Shown piece by piece: positions 7,002 to 13,412 of a DNA stretch of 13,412 nt (position 1 is the stretch's first letter; each line of letters opens with the position of its first letter). The position numbers and the translations under genes are program-made. Below the pieces are notes generated by a model. It did no database searches, had not been told where the DNA came from, and saw nothing but the letters and a program-made list of their open reading frames with translations. The DNA comes from Chloroflexota bacterium (lineage in GTDB: Bacteria; Chloroflexota; Ktedonobacteria; Ktedonobacterales; Ktedonobacteraceae), in assembly GCA_005881995.1 (NCBI GenBank), contig VBHV01000236.1, positions 1 through 13,412 of the forward strand, read 5' to 3'.

Positions 7002-8207
7002 TTACTTACTTGCAAGAGAAACATTCCGATATGCTCCTGGCGATGCATGTTGCCCCGCCGCTTGTTCATATACGGAGATGGTTTGCTCAACCATCGTCTT
7101 CCCCGAAAACTGCTGTGCGATCGAGGGTGCCAGTTCACGGCATCGCCGGCGCAGCGCTTCATCGCTCAATGCCTGCTGTAGCGCCGCCGCCATAGCATCT
7201 GCATCATATGGGTCAACCGTTAAGGCTATACCCGCACCCGCCTCGGGTAAACTCGACACGTTGGACGTGACGACGGGAATACCACATGCCAGCGCCTCCG
7301 CCACCGGTATACCGAAACCCTCGTACAGCGATGGATAGACAAATGCCGACGCTGCATGATACCACATGCTCTGTTCCGAGTCGGGAACAAAACCAGGAAA
7401 CAGTACTTCTGACGCTACATCCAGTCGTTGTACCTTCTCGAAAATCGCATCATAGAGCCAGCCTTTGCTCCCTGCCAGTACCAATTTCTCATCTCTATGA
7501 TACACTGAACGCAATCGCTTGTAAGCTTCCAGTAAGGTAACGACGTTTTTACGCGGTTCCAGGGTGCCGAGATAGAGAAGATATCCATCTCCCAGCCCGT
7601 GTTTCTGGCGAAAAGCTTGCTGCGCTTCATCTGTAATAACGTTGGAAAACCGCGCATCGATGCATGGGTAGACTGTTTGTACACGCTCAGGCGCAATTCC
7701 CGCCAGTTCCATCGCGTCTCTTTTTGTACTGGAAGAGTTCGCGATAATCATTGTGGCGCGTCGCAAACTGCGCGTAGTAAATGTGCGATGATAGAATCGC
7801 TTCGTGCGGGTCAAGATATGGGGGAAGCGCAGGAATGCCAGGTCATGGAGTGTCACCACCCCCGCGCATCTGCGCGGCAACATCTCCGGTAGGACGTTGG
7901 CGGGCGAGTGGAAGACATCGATGCGTCGCTCGCGTAGAAATGATGGCAGCTGCAGCTGCTCCCACGCTACCCGCGAGAATGGCTTTGATTCAGACCATGC
8001 GACAGGAACATATTCGATCTGTTCTGACGCCTGCACATCTCCTCGAAGACGTTCGACGACCGGTTGCCCATTCACAAAAATTGTATATTCATGCTCTCCT
8101 GGCCGTTGCGCCAGTGCGGTTAGCAGGTATCGGATGTAACGACTGATCCCACCGTTACGATAGTTGTTGCTGTATGATAGCAATTGGGCATTGATAGCGA
8201 TGCGCAT
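7002..8207 (-). CDS. GT4-family glycosyltransferase, first gene of the exopolysaccharide operon
   Basis: A 401-residue GT4 enzyme with the mannosyltransferase-like pattern. The N-terminal domain starts MRIAINAQLL with the glycine loop NGGISRYIRYL (18-28), followed by DVFHSPANVLP (97-107) and VTLHDLAFLRFP (118-129). The C-terminal donor domain shows YLGTLEPRKN (212-221), LAGSKGW (244-250) and the E-x7-E motif EGFGIPVAE (E296, E304), followed by ALACGIPVVTSNVSSLPE. It should transfer a sugar from a nucleotide donor onto the lipid-linked precursor in the cytoplasm; similarity to mannosyltransferases is family knowledge, not proof of donor. The ATG at 8207 is the first codon of a conserved N-terminus, so the start is sound although the ribosome binding site is weak (AGAGAAAAGA). 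It opens the leftward operon and faces away from the phosphatase gene across a 315-nt control region. Confidence 0.93.
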   Translation of the reverse strand: MRIAINAQLLSYSNNYRNGGISRYIRYLLTALAQRPGEHEYTIFVNGQPVVERLRGDVQASEQIEYVPVAWSESKPFSRVAWEQLQLPSFLRERRIDVFHSPANVLPEMLPRRCAGVVTLHDLAFLRFPHILTRTKRFYHRTFTTRSLRRATMIIANSSSTKRDAMELAGIAPERVQTVYPCIDARFSNVITDEAQQAFRQKHGLGDGYLLYLGTLEPRKNVVTLLEAYKRLRSVYHRDEKLVLAGSKGWLYDAIFEKVQRLDVASEVLFPGFVPDSEQSMWYHAASAFVYPSLYEGFGIPVAEALACGIPVVTSNVSSLPEAGAGIALTVDPYDADAMAAALQQALSDEALRRRCRELAPSIAQQFSGKTMVEQTISVYEQAAGQHASPGAYRNVSLASK

Positions 8208-8240
8208 AGCGTTCTTTTCTCTACAAAGTCGTCCTATGGC

Positions 8241-8270
8241 TGTATAACGTCCCTGGAAGAACGCAGGTAA
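8241..8270 (-). promoter_or_regulatory. Candidate leftward promoter for the exopolysaccharide operon
   Basis: On the minus strand a TTACCT (8270-8265) and TATACA (8246-8241) are separated by 18 bp, with the likely transcript start about 27 nt before the ATG at 8207. The -35 match is poor, so this is a weak call. Confidence 0.3.
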
Positions 8271-8326
8271 CAGCCACAGACCTATGGAGCATCATCCCAT
8301 TTGTGCTAGCGCAATCGATATATGTA

Positions 8327-8355
8327 TTGCTTACACTTCCCTGACAGAGTATACT
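8327..8355 (+). promoter_or_regulatory. Sigma-70-type promoter, distal (P1) of the phosphatase gene
   Basis: TTGCTT at 8327-8332 and TATACT at 8350-8355 are separated by exactly 17 bp. Transcription would start near 8362, giving a leader of about 160 nt before the phosphatase start. Confidence 0.6.
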
Positions 8356-8409
8356 CATGTTTAAGCGTAAAGAGGCAGGCTTTGCAGGTACCCCAAAATC
8401 AAGGGGGCG

Positions 8410-8438
8410 TTGCGTTTTTCTTTGCGTTGGAGTATTAT
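8410..8438 (+). promoter_or_regulatory. Sigma-70-type promoter, proximal (P2) of the phosphatase gene
   Basis: TTGCGT at 8410-8415 and TATTAT at 8433-8438 are separated by exactly 17 bp. Transcription would start near 8445, about 78 nt before the start codon. The two promoters are 83 bp apart and together suggest housekeeping expression with possible layered control. Confidence 0.55.
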
Positions 8439-8479
8439 AGCCTACATATTCAGATGGGCGCAATGGAGGTTGCGTTGGA
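8422..8479. repeat. 10-nt direct repeat TTGCGTTGGA flanking the P2 start site
   Basis: TTGCGTTGGA occurs at 8422-8431, inside the P2 spacer, and again at 8470-8479 in the leader, 48 bp apart. A shorter match, TTGCGTTT, overlaps the P2 -35 at 8410-8417. Copies in the spacer and leader would suit a repressor that blocks initiation; this is inference. Confidence 0.35.
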
Positions 8480-8508
8480 ATTCTCCATACACGTAGCCCC
8501 GTAACTAT

Positions 8509-8518
8509 TGGGAGAAAG
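8509..8518 (+). promoter_or_regulatory. Ribosome binding site that decides the TTG start of the phosphatase gene
   Basis: GGGAGAAAG lies at 8510-8518, with its GGAG core about 8 nt before the TTG at 8523. A TTG at 8508 in the same frame overlaps this site and is therefore unlikely. No ATG is available before the conserved LTDVGRKREHNEDN motif. Confidence 0.7.
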
Positions 8519-8522
8519 TGCG

Positions 8523-10922
8523 TTGGCGATACAACTCCGTCTCGATGTTGCACAGCTAACCGATGTTGGCCGCAAACGCGAACATAACGAAGATAATATG
8601 GCCTATGTCATCCCTAAAGACACTCAGGTGATGGCAATGAAAGGCGCCCTGTTTATCGTCGCTGACGGTATGGGTGGACATGCAGCAGGTGAGGTTGCCA
8701 GCGAAATAGCGGTAGACACGGTCAGTAACGCTTATTACATGGACGACAATGAAGACGTCTCTACTCCACTGTTGCAGGCGATTAAACGCGCCAATACAGC
8801 CATCTACCAGCGTGCGGCAGAAAATATGTTGCGCAGCGGCATGGGCACCACCTGCGTTGCGGCTGTATTGCGCGGCAATATGAGCTATATCGCCAATGTC
8901 GGCGATAGCCGTGCCTATCTGGTGCGCGGGAACCAGGTCAGACAAATTTCACAGGATCACTCATGGGTCGCAGAACAGGTCAGGGCAGGTTTACTCACCG
9001 AGGAGCAGGCGCGCACCCATGCACAGCGTAATGTTATCACGCGTTGCCTGGGCACTCAGCCCGATGTAGAAGTAGATGTCTTCCGCGAATCATTGCAGGA
9101 GGGTGACTGCCTGATTCTGTGTACCGATGGGCTTTCCGGCCTTGTCAGCGACGAAGAGCTATTGCGTATCGTCGAGCAATCAGTTCCCCAGGAAAGCGTC
9201 TATCACCTTGTTGAAAGAGCCAATGAGAATGGCGGTCCGGATAATATCACCGCTATCGTTGTGCGCGTGCATGAATTGGGAGTAGAACCGCCTGGCGTGC
9301 GTAACCCCGTGCCGGTCGGTGGGCGTGAAATCGGCCAGGAAGATACCGGTGCCCTGAATATGCTCGGCGCCGCCGCAACTACACCCTATACCGCCGGCAA
9401 TGTCGATGGGCGTGTGGTGAGCGCCCCGTTGCATTTGAGCAGCGGCCCTCTGGCCTCTCCTGAGAGTATCACGGCCCCCCAACCAGCTCTAGGGAAACCG
9501 CAGCGCAATCGTCTCTTTTTCCCCACACTCCTCCTGCTTTTTTTGATTGTGGTGGCGCTTGCCGGTGGCGGCTTCTTTTATGTTGTACACAACAATGATA
9601 GCCAGGCCGTCGATGCGGCATTGACTACGGCCGGGCAATTGATTACCCGGGCTCAGGGCGAGGTCTCATCCAATCCTCCACAGGCCTTGAAAGACCTGGC
9701 ATCGGCCCAGAACAATCTGAGTGACCTGCAGAAAACCCATACCCTGGATAGCAATCAGACCAATAGATGGAACATGTTGCAGAGCCAGATGGCTACCCAG
9801 GTAAAAGCTGCTATTGGCAGCTACAATACCGGGGCGAAAATCGCGGTCCTGCCCTGTCATGGCACCACCTCTCACTCCATCAATACCACGAGTACCAACA
9901 TACAACCGTCCAGTATTGCCGCCGTTCGTGCTGGCAACGGCTCCACTGTCTTGTATGCGCTTGGCCCGGATGGAGTAGTCTACCAGGTCACCAATCAATA
10001 TGGACTCTTACCTGCGATTGCTAAGACACCCTCTGCGAGCACCTTTGCCATCGTCGGCAACGGAACACAGCTCTTTACTCTAGCAGAACAGTTGCAAGGC
10101 GCTACTAACCTGCCTAACCCCAACGGTTACAGCGTCAGCATGTATGCGCTCGATCAGACGGGGAAACCATCAAAGCCGGTGACCGCCGTGATTGACCAGA
10201 CCTTCACCACGGGAGGCTATGCCCCTACGCTCATTACCTCCTGGAACAAGACGATCTACGTGGTCCTGACCATTCCCAATCAGAACAAAGCGCGTATTCT
10301 CGCTTTTACGCCGGATAACAAAGGCCACCTGGTGCCTGCCAAACCCTACGATTTTTCTAACTCGCAGCCGATCATGAGTGTAGCCGCCTTTGCCGATCAG
10401 TTCTTTCTCTTGCTCTCAAACGGCGCGGTCCAGAGCCTTTCGCTGGCCGGGGCATTTGGCAATCAGTCCCAGTCAACTTTCCCGACAGCAGTTCAAGTGA
10501 AATCGCCCATCGAGACGCCCCTGCCAACCAGTGCGAGTAATTACACCCCGGCGATAGTGGTGCCGACGGTAACGCCCCTGCCGCAGAATGGCAGCACGTC
10601 GTTGTTGATTTCAACCGCGAACATCCTATCGGTCGGTGTGGTAAATACCGTCTCCCACCTGTATATTGGAGACTCGACCAATCACCGCGTGCTTGACCTT
10701 CAGGAAGCCGCCCCTCCCCCAACGGGGACAGGTACGGGAAAGAGTATTACCATGCAACTGGTGCAGCAATATGTTTCCTCCCAGGAACTGAATGTGGTCA
10801 AAAGTCTTGCCGTTGATCCCCAGGGCGCCAATCTCAACATCCTGGCGCAGCCGGGCAATACCTCTCCGGTTAACCTGGTTGCAGTCAGTACAGCGGCCAT
10901 GCAGACCGGTTGTGGCATGTAA
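8523..10922 (+). CDS. PPM/PP2C-type Ser/Thr protein phosphatase with one membrane span and a large outer domain
   Basis: A 799-residue protein (from TTG at 8523). Residues 1-252 are a complete PP2C domain: LTDVGRKREHNEDN (12-25), FIVADGMGGHAAGEVAS (44-60) with metal-binding D48/G49, SGMGTT (105-110), ANVGDSRAYLVR (124-135), QDHSW (144-148), VITRCLG (171-177), CTDGLSG (200-206) with D202, and GGPDNITA (237-244) with D240. All metal-ligand positions look intact. A flexible linker (253-328) leads to a single span at about 331-355. The outside part is a helical segment (362-435) and then about 360 residues rich in beta strands with propeller-like elements such as TVLYALGPDGVVYQV (475-489) and LYIGDSTNHRVLDL (713-726). 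Its only two cysteines, C445 and C797, bracket this region. The phosphatase would remove phosphate from Ser/Thr of cytoplasmic proteins, opposing Hanks-type kinases; ligand sensing by the outer domain is inference. The propeller call is tentative. Confidence 0.93.
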   Translation: MAIQLRLDVAQLTDVGRKREHNEDNMAYVIPKDTQVMAMKGALFIVADGMGGHAAGEVASEIAVDTVSNAYYMDDNEDVSTPLLQAIKRANTAIYQRAAENMLRSGMGTTCVAAVLRGNMSYIANVGDSRAYLVRGNQVRQISQDHSWVAEQVRAGLLTEEQARTHAQRNVITRCLGTQPDVEVDVFRESLQEGDCLILCTDGLSGLVSDEELLRIVEQSVPQESVYHLVERANENGGPDNITAIVVRVHELGVEPPGVRNPVPVGGREIGQEDTGALNMLGAAATTPYTAGNVDGRVVSAPLHLSSGPLASPESITAPQPALGKPQRNRLFFPTLLLLFLIVVALAGGGFFYVVHNNDSQAVDAALTTAGQLITRAQGEVSSNPPQALKDLASAQNNLSDLQKTHTLDSNQTNRWNMLQSQMATQVKAAIGSYNTGAKIAVLPCHGTTSHSINTTSTNIQPSSIAAVRAGNGSTVLYALGPDGVVYQVTNQYGLLPAIAKTPSASTFAIVGNGTQLFTLAEQLQGATNLPNPNGYSVSMYALDQTGKPSKPVTAVIDQTFTTGGYAPTLITSWNKTIYVVLTIPNQNKARILAFTPDNKGHLVPAKPYDFSNSQPIMSVAAFADQFFLLLSNGAVQSLSLAGAFGNQSQSTFPTAVQVKSPIETPLPTSASNYTPAIVVPTVTPLPQNGSTSLLISTANILSVGVVNTVSHLYIGDSTNHRVLDLQEAAPPPTGTGTGKSITMQLVQQYVSSQELNVVKSLAVDPQGANLNILAQPGNTSPVNLVAVSTAAMQTGCGM

Positions 10923-10945
10923 AAATCTGGAGTAGGCCCTCTTTG

Positions 10946-10959
10946 CATATCATGATATG
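10946..10959. promoter_or_regulatory. 14-bp perfect palindrome between the phosphatase gene and aspS
   Basis: CATATCATGATATG is its own reverse complement and lies 24 nt after the phosphatase stop, upstream of aspS. It could be a dimeric regulator site. It has no GC core, so it is not a terminator. Its link to either gene is unproven. Confidence 0.3.
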
Positions 10960-10971
10960 ATGGTCATGTCC

Positions 10972-10994
10972 CCTCGTCGTGAGGCGAATTTTTT
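10972..10994 (+). terminator. Weak terminator-like hairpin after the phosphatase gene
   Basis: CCTC (10972-10975) and GAGG (10981-10984) flank a 5-nt loop and are followed after CGAA by six T (10989-10994). The stem is only 4 bp, so termination would be partial and some transcripts may continue into aspS, 50 nt downstream. Confidence 0.35.
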
Positions 10995-11045
10995 ACGTTC
11001 ACTTTTCAAAGTCATATGTATCTGAAATAGCAGGTAAGGAGCTCA

Positions 11046-12800
11046 ATGGAGTGGGTTTTGAGCAATATCGGACAACAGGTGACGCTTGCCGGTTGGGTGA
11101 ATAGACGCCGCGATCATGGGGGCCTGATCTTCCTGGATATCCGCGACCGGTACGGCATCACGCAGGTCATCTGCGACCCGGAACGTTCTCCAGAAGCGCA
11201 TCGCGTCGCGTCAGAGTTACGTTCCGAATACGTCGTGCAGGTGGCGGGTACCGTCGTGCCCCGTTTGCCGGGAACCGAGAACCCCAATCTGGCTACCGGT
11301 GCCATAGAGGTCGCTGCCAGCCGTATTGAGCTGCTCAACCCTTCGCGCACTACGCCGTTCCCCATCAGCGACACCATCTCGGTTGATGAATCCCTGCGGC
11401 TCAAATATCGCTATCTCGACCTGCGCCGCCCGCGCATGCGCGACAACATCATCTTGCGCCATCGCGTGGTGAAGGCCATTCGCGATTACCTCGATGAGCG
11501 CGGCTTCCTTGAGATCGAAACCCCCATCTTGATGAAAAGCACGCCCGAAGGCGCGCGCGACTACCTGGTTCCCAGCCGCCTCTACCCCGGAAAGTTCTAT
11601 GCTCTGCCGCAATCTCCCCAGCAGCTCAAGCAGTTATTGATGGTGGCCGGTATGGACCGCTACTTTCAGATTGCGCGCTGCTTCCGCGACGAAGATCAAC
11701 GCTCTGACCGCCAGCCCGAATTTACCCAGCTTGACCTGGAAATGGCTTTCGTCGATGAGGGAGACGTCATGTCACTCATCGAAGGCCTGTTGATCTACCT
11801 CATTGAAAAGACCACCAATAAGCGCATCAAACAGCAGCCGTTCCCGCGCCTCAGCTACAAGCACGTCATGGATCGCTACGGCACCGACCATCCCGACTTG
11901 CGCTTCGACCTGCCTCTGGTCGAGATCACTGACCTGGCGGCGGCTGGCAACTTTGGCGTCTTCCAGAGCGTGCTGGCTTCCAACGACGTAGTAAAAGGTA
12001 TTCGCGTGCCGGGCGCTGGTGGTTATAGCCGCAAAGAAATAGAGGAACTGACCGAATTTGCCCGTGTGCTGGGTGCCAAAGGACTCGTTTCACTGGCCAT
12101 CGGTCCTACCGGCGAAGTGAGATCCCCCCTGACCAAATTCATGTCCGCTGAAGAGGTACAGGCCATCATTGATCGTCTTCAGGGTGAACCCGGTGATCTG
12201 CTGCTCTTTGTGGCGGATAGTGCCAAAGTCTCTAATGACGTGCTCTTCCGCCTGCGTGTCAAACTGGCAGAGCGCCTGCAACTGATCGACCCCAATGAAA
12301 TGGCCCTCTGCTGGGTAGTGGACTTCCCGCTCCTGCACTACGACGATGAGGGTCAACGCTACGAGGCTGAGCACAACCCTTTCTCAGGCATGGACGAATC
12401 CCATGTTGATCGGCTCGATACCGACCCCCTCAACATTCGCGCCAAACAGTATGACATCATCTGCAACGGCTACGAAATTGGCGGCGGCAGCGTGCGTATC
12501 AACGTGGCAGAAATCCAGCAGAAAGTCTTCTCGCTGATGAAGCTGGACGACGAGCAAATCAAAGAGCAATTCGGCCACATGCTCGAAGCTTTCGAATACG
12601 GCGCGCCTCCCCATGGCGGCATCGCGCTCGGCATTGACCGCCTGGTCATGCTCTTCGCCGACGCCGACAATATCCGCGAAGTCATCGCCTTCCCCAAAAC
12701 GCAGGCCGCCATAGACCTGCTCATGAACGCCCCCTCGCCCGTTGACGAGAAGCAATTGCAAGAACTGCATTTGAAAATTATTACGGATGAGAAGCGTTAG
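11046..12800 (+). CDS. aspS: Aspartyl-tRNA synthetase (bacterial type, probably non-discriminating)
   Basis: A 584-residue class II synthetase that charges tRNA with aspartate in the cytoplasm. The anticodon-binding OB domain (1-100) includes [20 protein letters not shown] (16-35). Motif 1 lies around 150-165, followed by [13 protein letters not shown] (166-178). Motif 2 is [20 protein letters not shown] (213-232). The bacterial insertion (GAD) domain covers about 290-400. NPFSGMD (444-450) and motif 3, [13 protein letters not shown] (524-536), complete the active site. In E. coli AspRS, which charges only tRNA-Asp, the loop reads RRRDLGS; here it is RRRDHGG with H24, as in relaxed enzymes that also charge tRNA-Asn. 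The ATG at 11046 has AAGGAG 4-5 nt upstream and a stop codon lies in frame just before, so the protein truly begins about 7 residues later than most homologues, without the usual THxCGEL segment. It ends in a strong terminator. Confidence 0.97.
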   Translation: MEWVLSNIGQQVTLAGWVNRRRDHGGLIFLDIRDRYGITQVICDPERSPEAHRVASELRSEYVVQVAGTVVPRLPGTENPNLATGAIEVAASRIELLNPSRTTPFPISDTISVDESLRLKYRYLDLRRPRMRDNIILRHRVVKAIRDYLDERGFLEIETPILMKSTPEGARDYLVPSRLYPGKFYALPQSPQQLKQLLMVAGMDRYFQIARCFRDEDQRSDRQPEFTQLDLEMAFVDEGDVMSLIEGLLIYLIEKTTNKRIKQQPFPRLSYKHVMDRYGTDHPDLRFDLPLVEITDLAAAGNFGVFQSVLASNDVVKGIRVPGAGGYSRKEIEELTEFARVLGAKGLVSLAIGPTGEVRSPLTKFMSAEEVQAIIDRLQGEPGDLLLFVADSAKVSNDVLFRLRVKLAERLQLIDPNEMALCWVVDFPLLHYDDEGQRYEAEHNPFSGMDESHVDRLDTDPLNIRAKQYDIICNGYEIGGGSVRINVAEIQQKVFSLMKLDDEQIKEQFGHMLEAFEYGAPPHGGIALGIDRLVMLFADADNIREVIAFPKTQAAIDLLMNAPSPVDEKQLQELHLKIITDEKR

Positions 12801-12814
12801 CAAAAAAGGCTTTT

Positions 12815-12864
12815 CCTGAGCTAAAAAAGGCCTCCCGGTGCCGGGAGGCCTTTTTTAGCTCAGG
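12815..12864 (+). terminator. Strong symmetrical hairpin terminator after aspS
   Basis: Perfect 24-nt inverted arms lie at 12815-12838 and 12841-12864, with a 2-nt centre (TG; a few central pairs must open to form the loop). The core GGCCTCCCGG pairs with CCGGGAGGCC and is followed by six T; the matching A run sits on the other side, so it can also act on the minus strand. It starts 15 nt after the aspS stop codon. Confidence 0.92.
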
Positions 12865-12934
12865 ACTTTATTTTCCAGGCAATTATTGGGGAATGATCAT
12901 GTGAATGTACCTAACCTTTGCATTTGGATACCTC

Positions 12935-12942
12935 AGTATACT
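12935..12942 (+). promoter_or_regulatory. Candidate -10 element and small palindrome upstream of the ArsR-type gene
   Basis: TATACT at 12937-12942 is a good -10 element and lies within the 8-bp palindrome AGTATACT. No -35 stands out at 16-18 bp; TTGCAT at 12918 is only 13 bp away. The transcript would have a leader of about 60 nt. A self-repressing ArsR-type protein could bind here, but this is weak evidence. Confidence 0.3.
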
Positions 12943-13011
12943 AAAAGTAGGTCTCCCCCAGAACCTGACTTACTATTCGGCATCCGGTTGGGATGGTGGA
13001 AGGAGAAGACA

Positions 13012-13412
13012 ATGGCATCAATGAATACAATGGGTACGAATCGCTCAACGACCATCGTATCCGCAAATCAAGCAGCATCGCTGGGAGTGTTACACCGGCA
13101 GCTACCAGCAGCCAATACAGCAGTTGGCATAGCCCCGAAGTTTACGCCCGCGCTAACCGAGGAGGAGGCGGTCGGGCAGGCTCGTCTGCTCAAGGCATTA
13201 GCAGACCCCACGCGCCTGCGTATTTTAAGTCTCCTCAGTCGGCATGAAGGCGAAGTATGCGTCTTTGAGATCGTGGAGAGCTTCACGCTGGAACAACCCA
13301 CTATTTCGCATCACCTCCGCATTCTGCGTGACGCAGGCCTGGTAGATTGCCGCAAGAAGGGCCTCTGGGCCTACTACTACGTCCGCCGCGAAACCTTGAC
13401 TCGCGCGCAGGA
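13012..13412 (+). CDS. ArsR/SmtB-family winged-helix transcription regulator (partial, 3' end off window)
   Basis: The frame is open from ATG at 13012 to the window edge (133 codons plus 2 nt). AAGGAGAAG about 5-8 nt upstream gives a strong ribosome binding site. The ArsR domain begins at about residue 56: ARLLKALADPTRLRILSLLS (57-76), then EVCVFEIVESF (81-91), the recognition helix QPTISHHLRILRDAGLV (95-111), and the wing CRKKGLWAYYYVRRETL (113-129). It is a DNA-binding dimer that normally leaves its operator when it binds an effector. Metal-sensing ArsR/SmtB members carry CVC at the site corresponding to CVF here, so only C83 of that pair remains; C113 lies in the wing. This argues against the classic arsenite or cadmium site but does not identify the ligand. 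A 55-residue low-complexity extension rich in Ala, Thr and Asn precedes the domain; homologues often start closer to it. Targets probably lie downstream, beyond the window. Confidence 0.88.
   Translation, partial: MASMNTMGTNRSTTIVSANQAASLGVLHRQLPAANTAVGIAPKFTPALTEEEAVGQARLLKALADPTRLRILSLLSRHEGEVCVFEIVESFTLEQPTISHHLRILRDAGLVDCRKKGLWAYYYVRRETLTRAQ

Larger units (their letters stand above)
8208..8522. other. Divergent intergenic control region
   Basis: About 315 nt lie between the leftward exopolysaccharide operon and the rightward phosphatase gene. It holds two rightward sigma-70-like promoters, a weak leftward candidate, a 10-nt direct repeat and the phosphatase ribosome binding site, listed separately. 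I see no gene in it; the short open frames have no ribosome binding site or recognisable protein. Confidence 0.7.

Noticed and set aside
9633..9656. Inverted CCGGG/CCCGG inside the phosphatase gene
   Set aside because: Short, inside coding sequence, without a T run; ordinary codon content explains it.
11114..12803. Several long minus-strand open frames opposite aspS
   Set aside because: Typical antisense shadows of a GC-balanced conserved gene; none has a domain or ribosome binding site.
1..13412. Mobile elements, CRISPR arrays, tRNA/rRNA genes, defence or toxin-antitoxin systems
   Set aside because: No repeat-spacer array, transposase or integrase motif, terminal repeats, tRNA-like fold or toxin pair was seen on either strand.

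Overview
The window reads as chromosomal DNA from a free-living bacterium, most likely Chloroflexota of the Ktedonobacteria type. That assignment is an inference from protein style and gene mix (ECF sigma factor with a zinc-finger anti-sigma factor that carries a multi-pass membrane domain, a PPM phosphatase with a very large outer domain, bacterial AspRS); no marker gene here proves it. I see no mobile element, CRISPR array, tRNA or rRNA, and most of the window is orderly core or envelope content.

Layout. Positions 1-1456 (minus strand): an ECF sigma factor followed, through an ATGA overlap, by its likely anti-sigma factor, which runs off the left edge. Positions 1685-1738: a strong hairpin terminator separating this pair from an exopolysaccharide block. 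Positions 1738-8207 (minus strand, transcribed right to left): GT4 glycosyltransferase, polyprenyl-phosphate sugar phosphotransferase, second GT4 glycosyltransferase, Wzz-type chain-length protein, a CpsD/CapB-like protein that has lost its nucleotide-binding residues, and a small membrane-anchored protein with an NTF2-like outer domain. The first three genes are tightly packed (37-nt gap, then 1-nt overlap); the last three are separated by gaps of about 80-135 nt. Positions 8208-8522: a divergent control region with two good sigma-70-type promoters facing right. Positions 8523-10922 (plus strand): a TTG-started PPM/PP2C protein phosphatase with one membrane span and an outer domain of about 440 residues. 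Positions 11046-12800: aspS. Positions 12815-12864: a second strong hairpin terminator. Positions 13012-13412: the start of an ArsR-type regulator cut by the right edge.

How the genes fit together. The phosphotransferase would load the first sugar phosphate on the lipid carrier, the two GT4 enzymes would extend it, and the Wzz-type protein would set chain length, normally together with a BY-kinase partner. Here that partner looks catalytically dead. The sigma/anti-sigma pair and the phosphatase are both built to carry information across the membrane, but nothing in the sequence ties either of them directly to polymer synthesis.

The points most worth a second look are the degenerate BY-kinase-like protein, the phosphatase ectodomain bracketed by its only two cysteines, the anti-sigma factor whose membrane part resembles an ABC-2 permease, the AspRS with a non-discriminating-type signature, and two terminators built to the same 24-bp-arm plan.
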